A DNA stretch of 64,000 nucleotides from Acidovorax sp. NO-1 (GCF_000238595.1 NZ_AGTS01000075.1:124001-188000); one strand, 5' to 3'; positions 7,885-17,412 are shown, numbered from the stretch's first letter. Numbers and translations are program-made. Notes: generated by a model from the sequence alone, not told the origin.

Positions 7885-9111
7885 CTACAGCGGCTTTTGC
7901 CGCCACGCCACCAGCGCCCCCACCCACAACGCGCAGGCCGAGAACACCAGCCCGCGCGCCAGGCCTCCAGGGCCATCGGCAATCCAGCCCACCACCGTGG
8001 GCCCCACAATCTGCCCGGCCGCAAACACGATGGTGAACGCGCTGATGCCGCTGGCCCACAGCGCCTGCGGCAGGTTGTGCCGCACCAGCGCCGTGGTCGA
8101 TGCCACCACCGACAAAAACACCCCGCCAAACAGCAGACCCGACGCCAGCACCACCGGCCATGCGCCCGTGATGGCAGGCAGGATGGTGGCCACGCCCAGC
8201 AGCGCATTCAGGCGCGCCAGTGCCTCACCGCCCCGGCTGCGGTCCAGCAGCCCGGCCCAGATGCGCGACGACAGCACCACGGCCAGCCCCAGCAGGGCAT
8301 AAAACAGCGTCACCTCGCCCGCACCCCGGCCCTGCTCGCGCAGCAGCGCCACCACAAACGTCATGTAGCCGATGTAGCCCACACCGAACAGGCCGTAGCC
8401 CAGCAGCGCTGGGGCCAGCGCCCGCCAGCGCACGCGGTCGGGCACTGCAGCCGCCGGTGTGGTTCCGGGCGCGGCGGCCACGGGTGCCGCCAGCCCGTGC
8501 AACACCCGCGCGGGCCACAGCAGCACCGCCGTGGCCGCAACACAAGCCAGCGCGAGCGCCCACCAGGCCCAGGTCCAGCCATGCGGCGCAGGCGCCACGC
8601 CCAGCACCGCAGGCACCAGCAAGGCCGACAGGCTGATGCCCCAGCCCGTGCCGCCGTAATACAGGCCCAGCAGCAAGCCGCTGCGCCCCGGCACCTGGGC
8701 ACCCAGCCGCGCCGCCAGCAAGCCGCCCGCAATGAAAACCAGCGCGCTGGCCCCACCGGCCAGCAGGCGCTGCACCAGCAGAGGTGTTGCCTGCGTGAAA
8801 AATCCGCTCAGGCCCATGAACACCGTGGCCATCACGGCGCCCACGAGCAGCACCGCCCCGGGAGCCACGCGCCGCAACAGCAGGGGCGTGGCCAGGGCGC
8901 CCAGCAGGTAGCCCAGCGCGTTCACCGTGTTCATGCCGCCCGCCAGCGTGTACGACCAACCCAGGTCTTCGCGCATGGGTGGCAACAGCAAGGCATAGGC
9001 AAACCGCGTGATGCCCAGCGAGATGGCCGCACCCATCGACAAGGCCACAGCCAGCCACAGGCTGCGCAACGGGGAGACGGGGGTCGGAGCAATAGGCGGT
9101 GAAAAAGACAT
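7885..9111 (-). CDS. MFS transporter, YbfB/YjiJ-like family
   Basis: A 408-residue integral membrane protein with about twelve hydrophobic segments. It matches the YbfB/YjiJ branch of the major facilitator superfamily by features such as GITRFAYALLLPPMREDLGWSY near the N-terminus and GYIGYMTFV in mid-protein. These proteins are poorly characterised and presumed to export or import small molecules by proton antiport or symport. It has its own promoter region, shared with the divergent Old Yellow Enzyme gene (162 bp apart), so the two could be co-regulated. Substrate unknown. Confidence 0.88.
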   Translation of the reverse strand: MSFSPPIAPTPVSPLRSLWLAVALSMGAAISLGITRFAYALLLPPMREDLGWSYTLAGGMNTVNALGYLLGALATPLLLRRVAPGAVLLVGAVMATVFMGLSGFFTQATPLLVQRLLAGGASALVFIAGGLLAARLGAQVPGRSGLLLGLYYGGTGWGISLSALLVPAVLGVAPAPHGWTWAWWALALACVAATAVLLWPARVLHGLAAPVAAAPGTTPAAAVPDRVRWRALAPALLGYGLFGVGYIGYMTFVVALLREQGRGAGEVTLFYALLGLAVVLSSRIWAGLLDRSRGGEALARLNALLGVATILPAITGAWPVVLASGLLFGGVFLSVVASTTALVRHNLPQALWASGISAFTIVFAAGQIVGPTVVGWIADGPGGLARGLVFSACALWVGALVAWRQKPL

Positions 9112-9273
9112 GGCGACCCATTCTCATGCAACGCCTGCGGTGCTGCTGGCACGGCCATGACGGGCTAACACAAAACCATTGCTTTTGTTGACGCCAGTGC
9201 ACTGCACGCTTTGCGCTGCAGCATTAAGCTGGAGGGCTGCACTTTTCGCACATTGCTTTACAGGACCCCCGTC

Positions 9274-10377
9274 ATGACCTCTTTGTTTGAACCCACCCGT
9301 GCAGGCGACCTCCAACTGGCCAACCGCATTGCCATGGCGCCGCTTACGCGCAACCGCTCGCCCGAGGCCATCCCCACCGACCTGGTCGCCACCTACTACG
9401 CACAGCGCGCCAGCGCCGGCCTCATCATTTCCGAGGCCACGGCCATCAGCCCGCAAGCCCAGGGCTATGCCGATGTGCCCGGCCTGTACGGCACCGAGCA
9501 GCTGGATGGCTGGAAGAAAGTGACCCGCGCCGTGCACGACGCCGGCGGCAAGATCGTGGTGCAGCTGTGGCACGTGGGCCGTGTCTCGCACACCGACCTG
9601 CAGCCGGGCAACTCCCACCCCGTGGCCCCCTCGGCCGTCCGCGCCCACACCAAGACCGTGCTGATCAAGGACGGCGTGCCCACCTTCACCGACACCTCCA
9701 TGCCCCGCGCGCTCGATGCCGAAGAGATCCCCGGCATCGTGCAGGACTACCGCCACGCCGCGCGCAACGCCATTGCGTCGGGTTTTGACGGTGTGGAAAT
9801 CCACGCGGCCAATGGCTACCTGATCGACCAGTTCCTCAAGACCGGAGCCAACCAGCGCACCGACGACTACGGCGGCAGCATCGCCAACCGCGCCCGCCTG
9901 CTGCTGGAAGTGACCCGTGCCATCGTCGAGGAAATCGGCGGCGGCCGCACCGGCATCCGCCTGTCGCCCGTCACCCCCGCCAACGACATCGTGGACGCCG
10001 ACCCGCAAACCCTGTTCGACCACGTGGTGCGTGAGCTGGCGCCGCTCGGCCTGGCTTACCTCCATATCATCGAAGGCGCCACCGGCGGCCCGCGCGAGGT
10101 GGAAGGCCGCCCGTTTGACTACGCCGCCCTCAAGGCCGCCTACCGCGCAGCCGGTGGCAAGGGTGCCTGGATGGTGAACAACGCCTACACCCGCGAACTG
10201 GCCGATGCCGCCCTGGCCCACGGCGCAGACATCGTGGCCTTTGGCCGCCCCTTCATCGCCAACCCCGACCTGGTGGCGCGCCTGAAGGCCAACGCCCCGC
10301 TCAACGAGGTGAACCGCGCCACGCTGTATGGCGGCGGGGCCGAGGGGTATACGGACTATCCGGCACTGGGTGCCTGA
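9274..10377 (+). CDS. Old Yellow Enzyme-family alkene reductase (NemA-like)
   Basis: A 367-residue FMN- and NAD(P)H-dependent ene-reductase of the NemA/OYE family, which reduces activated C=C bonds and nitro groups in electrophiles such as N-ethylmaleimide. Signatures are FEPTRAGDLQLANRIAMAPLTRNR at the start, QLWHVGRVSH (FMN contact), IHAANGYLIDQF with the substrate-activating His/Asn pair, and QRTDDYGGS. I chose ATG 9274 because homologues begin at this point; an upstream ATG at 9211 would add 21 unlikely residues. It diverges from the MFS gene. Confidence 0.93.
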   Translation: MTSLFEPTRAGDLQLANRIAMAPLTRNRSPEAIPTDLVATYYAQRASAGLIISEATAISPQAQGYADVPGLYGTEQLDGWKKVTRAVHDAGGKIVVQLWHVGRVSHTDLQPGNSHPVAPSAVRAHTKTVLIKDGVPTFTDTSMPRALDAEEIPGIVQDYRHAARNAIASGFDGVEIHAANGYLIDQFLKTGANQRTDDYGGSIANRARLLLEVTRAIVEEIGGGRTGIRLSPVTPANDIVDADPQTLFDHVVRELAPLGLAYLHIIEGATGGPREVEGRPFDYAALKAAYRAAGGKGAWMVNNAYTRELADAALAHGADIVAFGRPFIANPDLVARLKANAPLNEVNRATLYGGGAEGYTDYPALGA

Positions 10378-10429
10378 GCAGGCAAAAACGGAGTGCCGCG
10401 TCCGGGTTCACGCGCCGGTGGAAACTGGC

Positions 10430-10540
10430 GCTGGCCTAGCGCGGGCCGCCGCACAAGGGCCGCCCCGCCACGCTGGCGGCGTCCCCCTGCCCGCGTAGCG
10501 AGAGCGGGGGAAGCGGCGAAGCCGCTCAGGGGGGTGAACC
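10430..10540. repeat. GC-rich dispersed repeat, family B (copy 3, inverted)
   Basis: Contains GCACAAGGGCCGCCCCGCCA and GAAGCGGCGAAGCCGCTCAG, the reverse of the block at 7722-7840. It overlaps the 3' end of the convergent hemerythrin gene and supplies that gene's stop codon. Confidence 0.65.
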
Positions 10541-11113
10541 TAAGCCTATCGGGCTCGGCGCCCGCATCACGATGCGCGTGAACAGCCGGTCATACGCCGC
10601 GTCGCGCGGCTTGCCCGGGGCCAGCGGGTTGGTGTTGCTGGCAAAGGCCGCGTCGATGGCAGCCCAGTCGCCCGGCTGCAGGGATTCCTGCGCGGCGGGC
10701 AGCACCACGGTTTCTTCCAGGCGCATGTGCTCCAGGTAAAAGCGGATGTAGCGCTCCAGCGCCTGGGCAAACGCCTCGCGGCGCGCATCGCCCATCAGCT
10801 CCCAGCCCAGCAGCAGGTGCTGCAGCTCACGCACCGCCGCCTCGCCGCCTTCGTGGTCGCGCTCCAGCTGGGCAATGGCCTCTGCCGCCTGGGGTGAGCG
10901 CTCGGCCACCTTGGGGAACAGCCACTGCGACTCCTTGGGGTGGTGCTGGCGCTCTGGAAACTCGTCGATGTAGAACAGCATGGCCCGCATCACGTCAAAG
11001 AACGCCGCGGGCTCGTCGCCCGGGCCCTGGTCCAGCATCAGGTGCAACGACTGCAGCACCGCCGCCAGCGACGCATGCTCCTCACGAATGGTTCGCAGAC
11101 AGATGGACGACAT
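10526..11113 (-). CDS. Hemerythrin HHE domain-containing protein
   Basis: A 195-residue four-helix hemerythrin-like protein expected to bind a di-iron site. Candidate ligands are in EEHASL, ERQHHPKESQ, ERDHEGGE and LEHMRLEE, the spaced H...HxxxE...HxxxxE/D pattern of the family. Bacterial members sense or store oxygen or protect iron centres against NO and peroxide. ATG at 11113 is preceded by GGGGAG; a longer reading from 11197 lacks this. The last codons and stop fall within a family B repeat. Confidence 0.88.
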   Translation of the reverse strand: MSSICLRTIREEHASLAAVLQSLHLMLDQGPGDEPAAFFDVMRAMLFYIDEFPERQHHPKESQWLFPKVAERSPQAAEAIAQLERDHEGGEAAVRELQHLLLGWELMGDARREAFAQALERYIRFYLEHMRLEETVVLPAAQESLQPGDWAAIDAAFASNTNPLAPGKPRDAAYDRLFTRIVMRAPSPIGLGSPP

Positions 11114-11207
11114 GGCGCGCTCCCCGGTTAGGCACAGGCCCCGAGATTGCCATGCAGGAAGCGGCCAACCCATGACGCAGGTCAATAAACCGGCCACCCT
11201 CTCCCAT

Positions 11208-11247
11208 AAAGAAAGCCCCGCAGACGGAGCCAGCGGGGCTACTTTTT
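11208..11247 (-). terminator. Rho-independent terminator (chemoreceptor gene; probably bidirectional)
   Basis: Perfect 8-bp stem AGCCCCGC / GCGGGGCT (11214-11221, 11233-11240) with an 11-nt loop. On the minus strand it is followed by TTTCTTT, just beyond the chemoreceptor stop; on the plus strand by TACTTTTTC. Confidence 0.8.
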
Positions 11248-11271
11248 CACCGCAGTGCGGCGCGTCAGGTA

Positions 11272-12942
11272 TCAGCCCGCAAGCCGGGGCTGGGCCGCGT
11301 GGGCGCCCAGGGCCTGCGCCGGGCGGGCCGGCGGTGCTGCGCCCGTGGCCCCGGGGCCCGCGTAAGCGTGCCCTGTCGAATCCGCCAGACGGAACTGCTG
11401 CACCACCTGCGAAAGGCGTGCGGCCTGCTCGCGCAGCGAGTCGGCCGCAGCGGCAGACTCTTCCACCAGCGCAGCATTCTGCTGCGTCATGCGGTCGATC
11501 TCGCCCACCGAGCTGTTCACCTGACCGATACCGGCCGACTGCTCGGACGCCGCGGCGGTGATCTCGCCAATGATGTCGCCCACGCGCTGCACGCTGCCCA
11601 CGATGTCCTTCATCGCCGTGCCCGCTTCTTCCACATGGCGCACGCCGCCGTCCACGGCCGTCACGCTGCTCTGGATCAGGCCCTTGATGTCGCTGGCCGC
11701 CGCCGCGCTTCGCTGGGCCAGGCTGCGCACCTCGCTGGCCACCACGGCAAAGCCGCGGCCCTGCTCACCTGCACGGGCAGCCTCCACCGCCGCGTTCAGC
11801 GCCAGGATGTTGGTCTGGAAGGCAATCGAATCGATCAGCCCGATGATGTCGCCAATCTTGCGGCTGGACGCCGAAATCTCCTGCATGCTGGCCACGGCCT
11901 GCTGCACCACGCCGCCACCATGCGTGGCCATTTGCGATGCCGACGCCGCCAGCTGGTTGGCCATCTGCGACGAAGATGCTGTCTGCTGCACCGTGGACGT
12001 GAGCTGCGACAGCGAAGACACGGCCTCCTGCGCGTTGCTGGCCGTCTGCTCGGTGCGCTGCGACAGGTCCTGATTGCCGGTGGCGATCTCCTGGCTGGCG
12101 GTGGCGATGTTGCCGCTGGCGTCCCGCACCTGCGCCACCAGCGCGCCCAGGCCCTGCTGCATGTCGCGCAGTGCGCGCTGCAGGTCGGCCACTTCGTCCT
12201 TGCCCTCGGCGGCAATGTGCTGCGACAGGTCGCCGCCTGCAATCGCCTGCGCCATCTTGCGTGCGTCTTCCAGCGGGCGGCAGATGGAGTTCATGTTCAT
12301 CAGCGTGGTGGGCACCACCACCACCACGGTGATCAGCACCGCCAGCACAAACAGCCACTCGGTCTCGCTGGACACCTGGCCCTGCTCCGCCACCGATTTG
12401 GCCACCTCGCTGCGCAGCACGGTATCCAGCTCGGCCATCAGCTTGTCGGCCTCGGCAAATTCGGCCACGGCCTTTGCGCTCATGCGGTTGGCGATGGTGG
12501 CGGTGTCATAGCCGCTGGCTTCCAGCTGCCGCGCCACGTGCGCAAACAGCTCGCGGTAGCTGTCCAGGCGCTTGACGATGTTGCGCACCACCGGGTTGTC
12601 CGAATCTTCCTCGCCTTCCAGGAACTTGCTGGCAATCTTCTTGGCCTTGTCCTGGCTTTCCAGCCATTTGGCGTGGGCGGCCTTGACGTCCTCGGGCTTT
12701 TCGTAGCCGATGATCATGTCCTTCTCGAACTGACGGATGGCGCCCATCTCACCCCGCAGCTCGGCCATGTACCCAACCTCGGCAAACGAGTGGTCCATGA
12801 AGTCCTGGCTCATGGCATGGATGCGGAACATGCCCAGCATGCCAGCGCCGCCCAGCAGGCCCAGCAGGCCCAGCACCACGGCAATGGCGCCCAACATGCG
12901 AAACCGTATGGTGAACTGCCGCATGAGCGAAAAAAGGTTCAT
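11272..12942 (-). CDS. Methyl-accepting chemotaxis protein
   Basis: A 556-residue inner-membrane chemoreceptor. Order: first membrane helix (about 12-35), periplasmic four-helix-bundle sensor, second membrane helix (about 190-212), HAMP domain, long coiled-coil signalling domain. The hairpin tip that contacts CheA/CheW is clear ([20 protein letters not shown], then [15 protein letters not shown]). The C-terminus ends PRLAG without the NWETF-type tether for CheR/CheB. The ATG at 12942 is chosen because AAGGA precedes it and the protein then starts just before the membrane helix. It is a single gene; the ligand is unknown. Confidence 0.95.
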   Translation of the reverse strand: MNLFSLMRQFTIRFRMLGAIAVVLGLLGLLGGAGMLGMFRIHAMSQDFMDHSFAEVGYMAELRGEMGAIRQFEKDMIIGYEKPEDVKAAHAKWLESQDKAKKIASKFLEGEEDSDNPVVRNIVKRLDSYRELFAHVARQLEASGYDTATIANRMSAKAVAEFAEADKLMAELDTVLRSEVAKSVAEQGQVSSETEWLFVLAVLITVVVVVPTTLMNMNSICRPLEDARKMAQAIAGGDLSQHIAAEGKDEVADLQRALRDMQQGLGALVAQVRDASGNIATASQEIATGNQDLSQRTEQTASNAQEAVSSLSQLTSTVQQTASSSQMANQLAASASQMATHGGGVVQQAVASMQEISASSRKIGDIIGLIDSIAFQTNILALNAAVEAARAGEQGRGFAVVASEVRSLAQRSAAAASDIKGLIQSSVTAVDGGVRHVEEAGTAMKDIVGSVQRVGDIIGEITAAASEQSAGIGQVNSSVGEIDRMTQQNAALVEESAAAADSLREQAARLSQVVQQFRLADSTGHAYAGPGATGAAPPARPAQALGAHAAQPRLAG

Positions 12943-13059
12943 GATCTGTCGTCCTTCAGATGGGGATGTGCACACAGGCCGCCGGTCCCCTGGGCGCCGC
13001 CGACTTGCAACAAAACGTTGCAGTGTGCCAGACATCCATGGCAGGGTCGTACGTGTTTA

Positions 13060-13749
13060 TCACATGCGCCAGCGCTTGAGTAGGAGGGCATTTGCCATCA
13101 CGCTCACCGAACTCAGCGCCATCGCCGCCCCCGCCACCACCGGGCTCAGGTAGCCCAGCGCCGCCAGCGGAATCCCCGCCACGTTGTATGCAAACGCCCA
13201 GAACAGGTTTTGGCGGATCTTCATCACCGTGCGGTGCGAGATGTCCAGGGCGGCTGCCACCAGCATCGGGTCGCCCCGCATCAGCGTGATGCCCGCCGCA
13301 TGCATGGCCACGTCGGTGCCATTGCCCATGGCCATGCCCACATCCGCTGCCGCGAGGGCCGGGGCATCGTTAACGCCGTCGCCCACCATCGCGACAATGT
13401 GGCCCCCACGCTCCGCCGCTGCGCTGGGTCCCTGCCCCCCGAGGGGGTCTTCGCGCCTTGGGGCGGCCCGGCGGCGCTCATGGTGCTTGCCATCGGTGCC
13501 CTGTTGCAACGCAGCCACCTTGGCGGCCTTGTCACCCGGCAGCACCTCGGCCATCACCTCGCCCGCGTCGGGGTCCAGCCCCAGGCGCCGGGCCATGGCC
13601 TCGGCCGCGCCGCGGTTGTCACCCGAAATCATCACGGTGCGGATGCCACGCGCCTTCAGTGCCGCCAGCGCCTCGCGCGCACCGGGCTTGGGTTCGTCGC
13701 CAAAAGCCATCAGGGCCCGCAAGACATAGTGGGCCCCCACGCTCGGCAC
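13060..13749 (-). pseudogene. copA: Copper-translocating P-type ATPase CopA, C-terminal part (frameshifted)
   Basis: This reading frame resumes at a GTG (13749) and encodes the end of a CopA ATPase: FGDEPKPGA, VMISGDN, the hinge motif MVGDGVNDAPAL, and the last two membrane helices. It is in a different frame from the upstream part, and the junction falls in a family B repeat copy (13742-13830). A second, in-frame repeat copy (13424-13505) adds about 25 foreign residues (HERRRAAPRRED and beyond) directly before GHIVAMVGDG. The two parts overlap by 40 bp, so restart is conceivable, but a split between the nucleotide-binding and hinge regions probably inactivates the pump. Confidence 0.75.
13424..13505. 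repeat. Family B-related repeat inserted in copA (in frame)
   Basis: Contains CCTGCCCCCCGAGGGGGTCT and GGGGCGGCCCGGCGGCGCTCA. It aligns in the same orientation with the copy at 13742-13830 and lengthens the CopA reading frame without shifting it. Confidence 0.65.
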
Positions 13750-15491
13750 TGGCGTGTCCTCGCTGCCCCCAAGGGGGCCTTCGCGGCTTCGGGCGGCCGT
13801 GCGCCGCTCAACAACCCTTCCGTCACGCGCTGGGCCACAGCCGACACAGTGGCTCCCTCGTTCTGCAACTGCTGCGCCCGCGCCGCCAGCGCACCCAGGT
13901 CCACCCCCAGCTCCTGCATCCAGCGCAGGCTGCCCACCAGGTAGCTCTGGCCGTCCACCTCACCCTCGGTGCCGCGCCCGGGCACGGCGCGCACGTCCTG
14001 CGCTGTGGCCACGTTGATCTGCCGCTCGCCCGCAGCCGACACCACGGCACGCGCCAGCGGGTGTTCGCTGCCGCTTTGCACGGCCGCCACCGCCGCCATC
14101 ACGGCCGCATCGCCGAGGCCTGGCATCACCTCAAACGCCGTCAGCCGGGGCTGGCCCACGGTCAGCGTGCCGGTCTTGTCAAAAGCCACCACATCCACCT
14201 TGTGGGCCAGCTCCAGCGCCTGCACGTCCTTGATCAGAATGCCGTGTTTGGCCGCCACGCCCGTGCCCGCCATGATGGCCGCCGGTGTGGCCAGGCCCAG
14301 TGCACAGGGGCAGGCAATCACCATCACCGCCACGGCATGGATCAGCGCAGCCTCCACACCCACACCCATCCACAGCCAGCCCAGCAGCGTCGCCAGCGCC
14401 ACCACCAGCACCACGGGCACGAAGATGGCCGACACCTGGTCCACCAGCCGCTGAATCGGCGCCTTGGCCGCCTGGGCGTCTTCCACCAGCCGGATGATCT
14501 GGGCCAGCACCGTCTCGGCGCCCACGGCCGTCACCGCCATCACGATGCGGCCATCGCCATTGATCGAACCGCCCGTGAGCGCCGCGCCCACATCACGCGC
14601 CACGGGCAGGGGCTCGCCCGTCAGCATGGATTCGTCCACCTGCGTGTGGCCCTCATGCACCGTGCCATCCACGGGGATGCGCTCGCCCGGCCGCACCACC
14701 AGCTGGTCGCCCACCAGCACTTCGGCCACCGGCACATCCACCTCGCCCTGTTTGCTCAGCAGGTGCACCACATCCGGCCGCAGCGCATGCAGCGCGCGGA
14801 TGGCGGCCGTGGTCTGGCGCTTAGCGCGCGCCTCCAGCCACTTGCCCAGCAGCACCAGCGTGACCACCACGGCCGAGGCTTCAAAGTACAGATGCGGCAC
14901 ATGCCCCGGGTGGTCTGTGGGGGCCGTGAGCCACAGCCACACCGACAGGCCCCAGCCCGCACTGGTGCCCAGCGCCACCAGCAAATCCATGTTGCCGCTC
15001 AGCGCCTTGGCCGCATGCCAGCCCGCCTTGTAAAACCGTGCCCCCAGGATGAACTGCACCGGCGTGGCCAGCACAAACTGCACCCAGGCGGGCAGCATCC
15101 AGTGCTGGCCGAACAGGTCGCCCACCATAGGCAGCACCAGCGGCGCCGACAGCAGCAGCCCGATGCCCACGGGTAAAAAGCCGGCCCAGGGCGACAGATC
15201 CTCGGGCGCGTCCTCCTGCCCCGCCGCACGTGGCTCGTAGCCCGCATTGCGCACCGCGCGGCGCAGCACCGCCTCCATGGCAGTGGCGTCAGCGCCCACC
15301 TGCGTGACAAAGGCAATGCGGGCAGACTCGGTCGCCAGGTTGACCGAGGCCTCCTGCACGCCCGGCACCTTGCGCAGCGCGCGCTCCACACGGCCCACAC
15401 AGCTTGCACAGGTCATGCCGGAAATGCCCAGGTCCAGCGAATGCATTGCCTCGGAGGAAGTAACGGAAGGGGTGATGGTGGAGGTGTTCAT
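13710..15491 (-). pseudogene. copA: Copper-translocating P-type ATPase CopA, N-terminal part (frameshifted)
   Basis: This part carries the N-terminal heavy-metal-associated domain (GMTCASC), membrane helices, the actuator-domain TGEP loop, the metal-channel motif CPC ([13 protein letters not shown]), the phosphorylated aspartate in DKTGTLT and the nucleotide-binding [10 protein letters not shown] motif. It would export Cu(I) from the cytoplasm. The reading frame leaves CopA-like sequence after ATVSAVAQ, runs into repeat-encoded residues and stops. ATG 15491 is chosen because AAGGA lies upstream; a TTG or ATG further up would fall inside the CueR-type operator at 15508-15530. Neighbouring copZ and the CueR-like gene make a copper-resistance module. 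Confidence 0.8.
13742..13830. repeat. Family B-related repeat inserted in copA (frame-shifting)
   Basis: Contains GCCCCCAAGGGGGCCTTCGC and GGGCGGCCGTGCGCCGCTCA, closely matching the copy at 13424-13505. The CopA reading frame changes across this element. Confidence 0.65.
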
Positions 15492-15507
15492 GGCGGGGAT
15501 GGTGATC

Positions 15508-15530
15508 CTTGACGTGATGGCAAGGTCAAG
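15508..15530 (-). promoter_or_regulatory. CueR-type operator/promoter of copA
   Basis: Dyad CTTGAC-N11-GTCAAG. Read on the minus strand, TTGACC is the -35 element, and a 19-nt spacer containing TTGCCA leads to CACCAT. The long spacer and dyad fit MerR-family copper promoters. The predicted start of transcription falls within a few bases of the copA ATG, so the mRNA may be nearly leaderless. Confidence 0.6.
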
Positions 15531-15576
15531 CATTGATTCTGATCAACCCTCACATCATGAGTGTCTTGCACGGCGT

Positions 15577-15607
15577 TTGACTCTGCCACGATGTCAAGCT
15601 TCATGAT
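15577..15607 (+). promoter_or_regulatory. CueR-type operator/promoter of copZ
   Basis: The dyad TTGAC-N11-GTCAA (15577-15597) has the same spacing as the copA dyad. TTGACT as -35, 19 nt, then CATGAT (15602-15607) as -10 faces copZ. This is the long-spacer arrangement activated by MerR-type regulators. Confidence 0.6.
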
Positions 15608-15658
15608 TCGAACGGGTCGATGCAACGGCCTTCCTTCCAACCTTACCAAGGACATCCC

Positions 15659-15865
15659 ATGGCAACCACCACCACGACTCTCCAAGTGCAGGGCATGACC
15701 TGCGGCCACTGCGAGCGCGCCGTCACCCAGGCCGTGCAGCAGGTAGACCCTTCCGCCCAGGTGCGCATCGACCGCGCCAGCGGCAAGGTGGACGTGGACA
15801 GCACCGCCCCCCGCGAAGCCCTGGCCGCCGCCATTGCCGAAGAAGGCTACACCGTAGCCGCCTGA
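15659..15865 (+). CDS. copZ: Copper chaperone CopZ-like heavy-metal-associated domain protein
   Basis: A 68-residue single HMA domain with the metal-binding motif GMTCGHC near residues 11-17 and the usual beta-alpha-beta-beta-alpha-beta length. It would carry Cu(I) in the cytoplasm to CopA. ATG 15659 is preceded by AAGGA. It is divergent from copA, with CueR-type dyads between them, and is followed by the CueR-like regulator gene. Confidence 0.9.
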   Translation: MATTTTTLQVQGMTCGHCERAVTQAVQQVDPSAQVRIDRASGKVDVDSTAPREALAAAIAEEGYTVAA

Positions 15866-15892
15866 TACGGGTATGTACTCAAAAATCTCAAC

Positions 15893-15953
15893 CCGTTCAC
15901 GCTGAGCCCGTCGAAGCGCCGCGCGAGGCTTCGACACGCTCAGCCCGAACGGT
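15893..15953. repeat. REP-like palindrome, family C (copy 1)
   Basis: CCGTTCACGCTGAGCCCGTC ... GACACGCTCAGCCCGAACGG forms a long imperfect hairpin. This GTTCGGGCTGAGC-type palindrome is widespread in proteobacterial intergenic regions. Copy 2 is at 53179-53239. Confidence 0.8.
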
Positions 15954-16008
15954 TGCGATGGATGAACGCGAACACGCACTACTGCCCCCTCCCCACAAAG
16001 GGCCCACC

Positions 16009-16536
16009 ATGACAATGCCAACGCCCCAGCACGCACGCACCACCCCGGCCCCCACGCCTGGAAAACCAGCCGAGCCCCCCGCCACCACCTGGCCCGCGCC
16101 CATCGGCGTCGCCGCCCGGCGTGCAGGCATCTCGGCGCGCATGGTGCGGCACTATGAATCGCTGGGCCTCATCACTGGCGTGGCACGCACCGACAGCGGC
16201 TACCGCCAGTACACCGAGGCCGACGTGCACGCCCTGCACTTCATCCGCCGCAGCCGCGACCTGGGCTTCTCGATGGAAGAGATCGCCGAGCTGCTGGGCC
16301 TGTGGCACGACCGCAGCCGCGCCAGCAGCCAGGTCAAACGCATCGCCCAGCAGCACATCGACGACCTGAGCGAACGCATCGCCCAGATGCAGGCCATGCA
16401 GCGCAGCCTGCAAACGCTGGTGGCCTGCTGCAAGGGCAACGACCGGCCTGACTGCCCGATATTGGATGACCTGGCGGCGGGGCAGGCAGAACACAGCAAC
16501 CACAAGATACCGCGCAAAACGCTATCAAACAAATAG
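16009..16536 (+). CDS. cueR: MerR-family copper-responsive regulator (CueR-like)
   Basis: A 175-residue MerR-family activator. The N-terminal winged helix (GVAARRAGISARMVRHYESLGL, SGYRQY) follows a proline-rich extension of about 25 residues, and a long dimerisation helix comes next. The metal loop CCKGNDRPDC matches the Cx7C Cu(I) site of CueR. It probably controls copA and copZ through the two dyads at 15508-15530 and 15577-15597. Translation probably starts at ATG 16009; 15958 is possible. The last codons and stop are formed by the edge of a family A repeat. Confidence 0.88.
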   Translation: MTMPTPQHARTTPAPTPGKPAEPPATTWPAPIGVAARRAGISARMVRHYESLGLITGVARTDSGYRQYTEADVHALHFIRRSRDLGFSMEEIAELLGLWHDRSRASSQVKRIAQQHIDDLSERIAQMQAMQRSLQTLVACCKGNDRPDCPILDDLAAGQAEHSNHKIPRKTLSNK

Positions 16537-16590
16537 CTGCTCGCGCTTATCCATCAATCGTTAGATGCCAATTTTGCTTGAATTTCAACC
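16521..16590. repeat. Dispersed palindromic repeat, family A (copy 3)
   Basis: GCTATCAAACAAATAGCTGC, then TCGCGCTTATCCATCAATCG and TGCCAATTTTGCTTGAA. The left edge supplies the CueR-like gene's stop codon. Confidence 0.7.
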
Positions 16591-16602
16591 TGCCGAGGCG
16601 CA

Positions 16603-17412
16603 TCAGCCCCCGCTGGGCCGGACAGCGGTCCTGGCTTTGCTGCCCGCCGCCCTGCGTTTAGGGGTGGGTACGGCAGCGGCGCCCAGCGCAGTGTTGTCCG
16701 CAGGCCGCCGCAACACGCCGTCACACAGCGTCGCAATGCACTGCTGCGCCACTTGCTCGGGCGTGTATTCGCCACCGGGCTGGTACCAGCGGCCGATCCA
16801 GCTGAGCGCCCCTGCAATCACAAAGGCCGTCATCTTGGGGTCGCAAGGCTGCAGCGACCCTTCGGCCACGCCCTCGGCCACGAGGCGGCGGAACTCCTGG
16901 TCGATGGCGGACTTCAGGCGGCGCAGCTCCTTGCGGCTCTGGGGGGGCAGCTGCTCGTCGCCCACGCGGATCAGGCACATGCCGAAGTCCTGCGTGACGA
17001 TGCGCGCGTACACCTGCATGCAGGTGACAAGCTGATCGATGGCCTGGCCGCCCGCAGCGCGCGAGGCCTCGATGCCCGCGAGCATCATGTCCAGGCCCTG
17101 GCGCACACACTGCAGCAGGATCTCGTCCTTGTTCTTCACGTAGTAGTACAGCGTGGGCTTGGTCACGTTCAGCCGTGCGGCGATGTCGTCGAGCGAGGTG
17201 GCGTGAAACCCGCGCTCGTTGAACAGCTGCGCCGCTGCCTGCAGCACGGCATGGCGCTTGGCCTCGCGCTGCTGTTCGCGGTGCGACACGGGCGCCCACG
17301 GCGACGCTGCGGCGCCGTCAGCGTCTGACGGTACCGGTGCCTTCACGGGTGTCGGCTTGGACAAAGGCTTGCGCGCTGCGCTGCGGGGTGCTGCCACTTT
17401 GGCGTTGGGCAT
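16603..17412 (-). CDS. TetR-family transcriptional regulator
   Basis: A 269-residue TetR repressor. The helix-turn-helix spans about residues 52-98 (AAQLFNERGFHATSLDDIAA, LNVTKPTLYYYVKNKDEILL), after an unusually long basic, alanine/proline-rich N-terminal tail and before a C-terminal ligand-binding domain; the C-terminus is also basic. It diverges from the livG gene, and a 33-bp near-perfect dyad lies between them (17470-17502). It most likely represses the importer/beta-oxidation operon and its own gene, and is probably released by an acyl-CoA or free acid; that ligand is inferred from the operon content. Confidence 0.9.
   Translation of the reverse strand: MPNAKVAAPRSAARKPLSKPTPVKAPVPSDADGAAASPWAPVSHREQQREAKRHAVLQAAAQLFNERGFHATSLDDIAARLNVTKPTLYYYVKNKDEILLQCVRQGLDMMLAGIEASRAAGGQAIDQLVTCMQVYARIVTQDFGMCLIRVGDEQLPPQSRKELRRLKSAIDQEFRRLVAEGVAEGSLQPCDPKMTAFVIAGALSWIGRWYQPGGEYTPEQVAQQCIATLCDGVLRRPADNTALGAAAVPTPKRRAAGSKARTAVRPSGG

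Noticed and set aside
15958-16008. Longer start for the CueR-like gene (ATG 15958)
   Set aside because: No Shine-Dalgarno; the region abuts a REP-like palindrome and homologues begin near 16009 or later. Not excluded.
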